DNA of 10,000 nucleotides, from NCBI GenBank assembly GCA_020217065.1, contig JAIWOB010000101.1, positions 1 through 10,000 on the forward strand. The letters are read 5' to 3'. The DNA comes from Chloroflexota bacterium. Its GTDB lineage: Bacteria > Chloroflexota > Anaerolineae > Anaerolineales > Villigracilaceae. The notes beneath the pieces were generated by a model. It did not search any database and was not told the DNA's origin. It saw only the letters and a list, made by a program, of their open reading frames with translations. The position numbers and the translations under genes were made by a program. This document shows, piece by piece, positions 6,655-10,000 of this stretch; within the stretch, counting starts at the first letter, position 1; each line of letters begins with the position of its first letter.

Positions 6655-6785
6655 TGGCTTTATGCCCGTTTTGGCGGACTGAAGTCCTGCCTCAGCATAT
6701 GGAAGCCCTTCGGGCTAGTCTGCTTAAGCGGACTTTCATGCCCTGAGCAGGGGATTTATCCCCGCGAAACCGCGATGGCTGAGCA
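6655..6785. repeat. Compound palindromic element in the copA-lipoprotein gap
   Basis: This non-coding stretch is packed with small palindromes. They are AGCCC-TTC-GGGCT (6704-6716), AGTCtGCTTAAGCgGACT (6717-6734, one mismatch pair), GGGGAT-TT-ATCCCC (6750-6763) and CGCG-AAAC-CGCG (6763-6774). The words CTCAGC (6691-6696) and GCTGAG (6778-6783) bracket them as a longer inverted pair. GCGGACT occurs twice (6674-6680 and 6728-6734). The density of nested palindromes is typical of REP- or MITE-like dispersed elements or of a folded non-coding RNA. No coding capacity or ribosome site is seen. It lies between two heptamer-repeat tracts. One or more of the hairpins could end copA transcripts. Confidence 0.6.
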
Positions 6786-6793
6786 TTTACTTA

Positions 6794-6828
6794 TAATTAC
6801 CATTTACCAATCTCTATCTCCAATCTCT
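6794..6828. repeat. Heptamer repeat, reverse orientation (intergenic copy 2)
   Basis: AATTACC, ATTTACC, AATCTCT, ATCTCC and AATCTCT follow one another directly before the copA stop codon. They are the reverse complement of the GGNNATT word family, with one unit of six bases. This is the reverse orientation to the other three copies. Together with copy 1 it flanks the palindromic element in opposite orientations. Confidence 0.65.
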
Positions 6829-9300
6829 TTATATTTTCTGCCTTCGCAATCTCAAACTATTGCTCACCACAAACACGCTGCTGAACGCCATCGCTCCGGC
6901 GGCGAGCATCGGGTTCAAATATCCCAGCGCGGCGGCGGGGATGAGAATGACGTTGTAGAAAAACGCCCAGAACAGATTCTGCTTGATGGTGGCAAGCGTC
7001 TTGCGGGAGAGGAGAATCGCGCGGGCGACTCCGCGCAAATCGCCGGACATGAGAGTCACAGGCGCGGCAGCCATCGCCACGTCCGTTCCGGTCCCGATGG
7101 CGAGTCCCACGTCCGCTTGGGCTAAGGCGGGCGCGTCGTTTACGCCGTCGCCGACCATGGCTACAATATTTGGTAATTGGTTATTGGTAATTGGAGATTG
7201 GAGATTCTTGATTTCAGCGGACTTGCCTTCGGGTAAAACTTCGGCAAGAACTTGGTCAATTCCGACTTGTTTGGCAATCGCTTCGGCGGTCTTTTGGTTG
7301 TCGCCGGTAATCATGGCGACTTTCAAGCCCATCTTGTGCAGGTCTTCAATCGCTTCTTTGGATGTTTCTTTAATCGTATCCGCAACGGCAATCACGCCTG
7401 CGGCTTGTCCGTCAATCGCTACCAGCATGGCGGTCTTGGCTTCGGATTGCAGCCGCGCCACTTCGGATTCGAGTCCGCCGAGCGGGATGTTTCTTGCGGC
7501 GAACATTCTCGCGTTGCCGACCATCACGCGGCGGGACTCCACTTCGGCTTCCACGCCGTGTCCGGCTTCCGCTTTAAATCCGGCGGGTTCGGCGAGACTT
7601 AATCCGCGCGTGGTAGCTTCCGCCCAAATCGCCTCTCCCAGCGGATGTTCGCTGCCTTTCTCAACAGAAGCGGCAAGGCGCAACAATTCATCATTGGTAA
7701 TTGGCAATTGGGGATTGGTGATGATGTCTGTAACAGCGGGCTGACCTTTGGTAATCGTTCCTGTTTTGTCAAGAACCACCACGTTAACCTTGCCCGCGCG
7801 CTCCAGCGCTTCGCTGTTTCTAAACAGCACGCCGATTTCCGCGCCTTTGCCCGTGCCGACCATCACAGCCGTCGGCGTGGCGAGTCCCATCGCGCAGGGG
7901 CAGGCAATCACCAGCACGGCGACCATGTTGATTAAGGCGCGGGTAAAGTTGTCCACGTCCGCATTGATGGGAAGCGGGGGACCAAAGAAGTACCAGCCCG
8001 CAAAGGTCAGCGCGGCGATGACAATTACAATCGGGACGAAGACCGCAGAAACCTGGTCCGCCAGTTTTTGAATCGGCGCTTTGCTGCCTTGCGCCTCTTC
8101 CACCAGTTTGATGATTTGCGCCAGCGCGGTTTCTTTGCCGACCTTCGTGGCTTCAAACTTCAACATGCCGAGTTTGTTCAAGGTCGCGCCGATGACCGCG
8201 TCTCCGGGCTTTTTCTCCACCGGCAGCGATTCGCCCGTCAGCATGGATTCGTCAATCGCGCTGCGTCCTTCGACCACGACTCCATCTACGGGGATTTTTT
8301 CGCCGGGCTTGACGAGGACCACGTCGCCCACGCGCACGTCATCTACGGGGACTTCGCTCTCCACCCCGTTGCGAATCACGCGGGCGGTCTTTGCGCGGAG
8401 TCCCATCAATTTCTTAATCGCTTCGGAGGTGCGTCCCTTGGCGCGGGCTTCGAGATACTTGCCGAGTTTAATCAGCGTGATAATCACCGCGGCGGTTTCG
8501 TAATAGACGTGTCCCATCAGCCAGCCGAAGGTAATCGGCAGGGAGTAGAAAAACGCGGCGGATGAACCCATTGCGATGAGTACATCCATATTCGCGGATT
8601 TGTTCCGCAGCGCTTTGTACGCGCCGACGTAATACTGCCAGCCGACGTAAAACTGCACGGGCAGAGCCAGCGCCAGCATCAGCCAGTTGAACCACGGCTT
8701 CGCGTCGCGCATTCCCGCCATCGTTGTTTCCGCGTAGAAGAAGGACGGGAGCAGGTTGAAGTCCTTGCTCATGGAAAGCGCGAACAGCGGAACGGTGAAG
8801 ACCAGCCCGATTACGAGCAGCCGCCATTGTTCGTTGATTTCGCGCTCGCGGGCTTTGGCTTCCGCGTCTTCCGCTTCGCCGCCCAGTTCCAGCGCTTCAA
8901 ACCCGGCGGACGCCACCGCGCGGCGCAACTCCGCCTGCGTGACGATGGTGGGGATGTACTTCACCCGCGCTTTTTCGGCGGCGAAGGTCACCTGCGCTTC
9001 CAGCACGCCTTCGAGACTCGCTAACGTTTTTTCAAGGCGGCGCGCGTCGTTGTCGTCGGAAAGGCGCTTGATGATTAAATCCGCCTCGCCGGTAGCGACT
9101 CCGTAGCCCGCGCGCTGCACCCGCGCGATGACATCCTCCAAGCCGACTTTTGCCGGGTCAAAGTCCAGCGTCGCCCGCTCGGAGGAAAGATTCACCACCG
9201 CGCTTTGCACGCCGTCGAGTTTTTTCAAGTTACGCTCGACCGTCGCCACGCAGTTCGCGCAGGTCATTCCGTTGATGGGTAAGGTGAGTTGTTTGGTCAT
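6829..9300 (-). CDS. copA: Copper(I)-translocating P1B-type ATPase
   Basis: This ATPase exports Cu(I) from the cytoplasm using ATP. In the 823 residues I see an N-terminal HMA domain with CANC (14-17), then a second HMA-shaped segment (about 73-137) that has lost its CxxC ([10 protein letters not shown] at the motif position). Eight membrane segments follow at about 160-176, 203-221, 238-256, 262-279, 415-440, 455-478, 774-793 and 796-815. The actuator TGES is at 355-358, the membrane CPC site at 467-469, the phosphorylation motif DKTGT at 511-515, the HP of the nucleotide domain at 552-553 and GDGVND at 717-722. Tyr782-Asn783 and Met804 with Ser807-Ser808 give the Cu(I)-type signature. Two stretches (526-537 and 699-711) are encoded by heptamer repeats. 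The start at ATG 9300 lies 6 nt after the copZ stop, whose TAG merges with the GGGAGA ribosome site, suggesting translational coupling. Confidence 0.96.
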   Translation of the reverse strand: MTKQLTLPINGMTCANCVATVERNLKKLDGVQSAVVNLSSERATLDFDPAKVGLEDVIARVQRAGYGVATGEADLIIKRLSDDNDARRLEKTLASLEGVLEAQVTFAAEKARVKYIPTIVTQAELRRAVASAGFEALELGGEAEDAEAKAREREINEQWRLLVIGLVFTVPLFALSMSKDFNLLPSFFYAETTMAGMRDAKPWFNWLMLALALPVQFYVGWQYYVGAYKALRNKSANMDVLIAMGSSAAFFYSLPITFGWLMGHVYYETAAVIITLIKLGKYLEARAKGRTSEAIKKLMGLRAKTARVIRNGVESEVPVDDVRVGDVVLVKPGEKIPVDGVVVEGRSAIDESMLTGESLPVEKKPGDAVIGATLNKLGMLKFEATKVGKETALAQIIKLVEEAQGSKAPIQKLADQVSAVFVPIVIVIAALTFAGWYFFGPPLPINADVDNFTRALINMVAVLVIACPCAMGLATPTAVMVGTGKGAEIGVLFRNSEALERAGKVNVVVLDKTGTITKGQPAVTDIITNPQLPITNDELLRLAASVEKGSEHPLGEAIWAEATTRGLSLAEPAGFKAEAGHGVEAEVESRRVMVGNARMFAARNIPLGGLESEVARLQSEAKTAMLVAIDGQAAGVIAVADTIKETSKEAIEDLHKMGLKVAMITGDNQKTAEAIAKQVGIDQVLAEVLPEGKSAEIKNLQSPITNNQLPNIVAMVGDGVNDAPALAQADVGLAIGTGTDVAMAAAPVTLMSGDLRGVARAILLSRKTLATIKQNLFWAFFYNVILIPAAALGYLNPMLAAGAMAFSSVFVVSNSLRLRRQKI
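7172..7206. repeat. GGNNATT heptamer repeat inside copA (before GDGVND)
   Basis: Five consecutive perfect GGNNATT units are present: GGTAATT, GGTTATT, GGTAATT, GGAGATT and GGAGATT. They are translated on the - strand as [13 protein letters not shown] (residues 699-711), directly before the conserved [11 protein letters not shown]. In typical CopA proteins a short loop occupies this place, so the tract looks like an in-frame insertion or expansion in a surface loop of the phosphorylation domain. Confidence 0.8.
7691..7723. repeat. GGNNATT heptamer repeat inside copA (nucleotide-binding domain)
   Basis: GGTAATT (7696-7702), GGCAATT (7703-7709) and GGGGATT (7710-7716) are followed by the near-unit GGTGATG and preceded by TCATT. 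They are translated as [12 protein letters not shown] (residues 526-537), shortly after the DKTGTITKG motif and before the [18 protein letters not shown] segment. This is a second in-frame copy of the same repeat family in the same gene. Confidence 0.75.
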
Positions 9301-9306
9301 TTCTCC

Positions 9307-9525
9307 CTACAAAGCAATCAACCCCTCGGCGGGATAGTTAATCTCCGCCAGCAGCGCTTTGATTTTCTCCTCTGTGGCGGGCGCATCGAAGGTGATGGTG
9401 ACCTTCTTGCTGTCAATTTCAGCCTTCACGGATTGCACGCCTTGCAGTTCGGACACTTCGGTTTCGATAGTCTTCGTGCAATGTCCGCAGGAAATGGCGG
9501 GAACGGAATAAGTAACGGTAGTCAT
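9307..9525 (-). CDS. copZ: CopZ-type copper chaperone
   Basis: This 72-residue cytoplasmic HMA-domain protein binds Cu(I) through CGHC (Cys13, Cys16), in the context VPAISCGHCTKTIE, and would deliver it to CopA. Its beta-alpha-beta-beta-alpha-beta pattern is complete (VTYSVPAI, CTKTIETEVSEL, VQSVKAEID, KVTITFD, EEKIKALLAEI, GLIAL). The ATG at 9525 has a strong AAAGGAGA ribosome site (9532-9539) 6 nt upstream. The stop codon lies 6 nt before copA. It differs clearly in sequence from the second HMA protein at 4545-4769, so the two are not a recent duplication. A 91-bp gap that includes an octamer repeat separates it from csoR. I saw no convincing separate promoter there, so csoR-copZ-copA may be one transcript. 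Confidence 0.92.
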   Translation of the reverse strand: MTTVTYSVPAISCGHCTKTIETEVSELQGVQSVKAEIDSKKVTITFDAPATEEKIKALLAEINYPAEGLIAL

Positions 9526-9573
9526 GGTTTTTCTCCTTTGAGTTATATAATTTGATGAAGATAGTTTTGCGTT

Positions 9574-9621
9574 CTATCAGACTATGAGACTATGAGACTA
9601 TGAGACTATCAGACTATCAGA
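9574..9621. repeat. Six-copy CTATSAGA octamer tandem array
   Basis: Six consecutive 8-bp units run from 9574 to 9621: CTATCAGA, three of CTATGAGA, then two of CTATCAGA. They differ only at the G/C position. The array fills about half of the csoR-copZ gap and extends into csoR. The csoR stop codon TGA (9617-9619, - strand) lies within the last unit. Confidence 0.92.
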
Positions 9622-9892
9622 CTTTCGTGGACATCTCAAACACTTCGGCAATCTCCTTCAACACGCGCTCGCGCTCCTTTTTGTCGCTGCCTTGAATGGC
9701 GGTGATGACGCACGAGTTCAAGTGGTCTTCCAAAATCTTCGAGCTCACTTTGTTCAGCGCGGCTTCGATGGCTTGTATCTGGCGGATGACGTCAATGCAG
9801 TAGGCGTCCTCCTCCACCATACGAATCACCCCGCGCAGGTGTCCTTCCACGGTTTTCAACCTTCGCAATACCGTATCGCTGTCGCTTTGCAT
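9617..9892 (-). CDS. csoR: CsoR-type copper-sensing transcriptional repressor
   Basis: CsoR proteins are small all-helical repressors that leave DNA when they bind Cu(I). With the start at ATG 9892 the protein is 91 residues, the normal family size. The copper ligand set Cys-His-Cys is present: Cys32 in AYCIDVIRQI, and His57 and Cys61 in DHLNSC. The N-terminal RRLKTVEGHLRGVIRMVEED is the usual DNA-contacting helix region. I chose 9892 because AAGAGG lies 5 nt upstream. The frame continues upstream, but it crosses the promoter and a G-tract and lacks family similarity. The Cys-His-Cys set and the copper genes downstream favour copper over the nickel (RcnR) or persulfide (CstR) branches. The C-terminus (MSTKV) runs into an octamer repeat that supplies the stop codon. 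Confidence 0.94.
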   Translation of the reverse strand: MQSDSDTVLRRLKTVEGHLRGVIRMVEEDAYCIDVIRQIQAIEAALNKVSSKILEDHLNSCVITAIQGSDKKERERVLKEIAEVFEMSTKV

Positions 9893-9911
9893 GTCAACCT
9901 CTTCGGCAAAA

Positions 9912-9939
9912 TATTCCCTCCCAGGGGGGTGGGGTAATA
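9912..9939 (-). promoter_or_regulatory. Candidate CsoR operator (G-tract pseudo-palindrome)
   Basis: A 28-bp imperfect inverted repeat runs from TATT (9912-9915) to AATA (9936-9939), with CCCTCCC facing GGGGGGTGGGG. Eight of the eleven outer base pairs match. Known CsoR operators are also pseudo-palindromes with C-tracts opposite G-tracts bounded by TA-rich ends. Its place just after the -10 box of the csoR promoter, over the expected transcription start, is where an autorepressor would bind. The assignment is by analogy only. Confidence 0.5.
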
Positions 9940-9941
9940 AA

Positions 9942-9970
9942 AGTCTAAAGCAGCAAAGCGAAAGCGTCAA
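9942..9970 (-). promoter_or_regulatory. Sigma70-type promoter for csoR(-copZ-copA)
   Basis: On the - strand TTGACG (9965-9970) is followed after exactly 17 nt by TAGACT (9942-9947), matching TTGACA and TATAAT at 5 and 4 of 6 positions. It lies 50 nt upstream of the csoR ATG, with the candidate operator in between. It would drive csoR and probably the downstream copper genes. Confidence 0.6.
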
Positions 9971-10000
9971 TAGAAAAAAGCGTCCTCTTCTAGTTAGCGC

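Noticed and set aside
6649..7125. 158-codon + strand open frame covering the palindromic element and the copA 3' end
   Set aside because: It is antisense to the conserved C-terminus of CopA, starts inside repeats and has no recognisable domain.
9574..9621. Tandem octamers considered as a CRISPR array
   Set aside because: Units are 8 bp with no spacers and no cas genes nearby. It is a simple tandem repeat.
9916..9934. G-quadruplex in the G-tract near csoR
   Set aside because: There are only two G-runs of useful length, not the four needed for an intramolecular quadruplex.
9893..9970. Upstream start for CsoR at 9970
   Set aside because: The start codon would be the -35 box itself, and the added residues cross the promoter and G-tract. 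The ATG at 9892 gives the normal CsoR length and has a ribosome site.

Overview
This 10 kb window looks like a chromosomal stretch from a moderately GC-rich bacterium. Chloroflexota (Anaerolineae-type) is my best guess. It rests on the overall gene style, a membrane protein fused to a cupredoxin, and spacers filled with degenerate short-word repeats. No ribosomal or other phylogenetic marker is present, so the lineage is an inference. I see no tRNA, rRNA, CRISPR array, phage gene or transposase gene.

The left half is on the + strand. Bases 1-555 are the 3' part of an Ada-type DNA-alkylation repair gene whose start lies off the window. A YedA-like EamA/DMT transporter follows (627-1556). A GSI-alpha-type glutamine synthetase, glnA (1621-2964), comes next and ends at an 11-bp terminator stem. 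An RtcB-family RNA ligase (3133-4548) then has its own consensus-like promoter, TTGACA-17-TACACT. These are housekeeping or stress functions with no obvious shared pathway.

The right half is on the - strand and is a copper-handling cluster read right to left. It holds csoR (Cu(I)-sensing repressor), a small copZ-type chaperone and copA (P1B-type Cu(I)-exporting ATPase). Downstream come an uncharacterised lipoprotein, a polytopic DsbD_2/UreH-like membrane protein with a C-terminal cupredoxin domain, and a second small HMA chaperone. The csoR promoter (TTGACG-17-TAGACT) is followed at once by a G-tract pseudo-palindrome that is a good candidate for the CsoR operator. A plausible reading is that CsoR controls the cluster, the CopZ-like proteins carry Cu(I) in the cytoplasm, CopA exports it, and the lipoprotein and cupredoxin-membrane protein handle copper at or outside the membrane. 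The chaperone at the far end and rtcB converge, and their stop codons overlap in a shared TTAA.

The most unusual aspect is the repeats. Almost every gap in the copper cluster holds a different short-word repeat or palindrome: GGNNATT heptamers, CTATSAGA octamers, a GACGATGGACGATA inverted repeat, a 17-bp perfect inverted repeat and a compound palindromic element. The heptamer family also lies inside copA at two places. It is translated in frame there as Asn/Pro/Gln/Ile/Thr-rich peptides, and both lie in the catalytic ATP-binding/phosphorylation domain. The octamer array supplies the stop codon of csoR.
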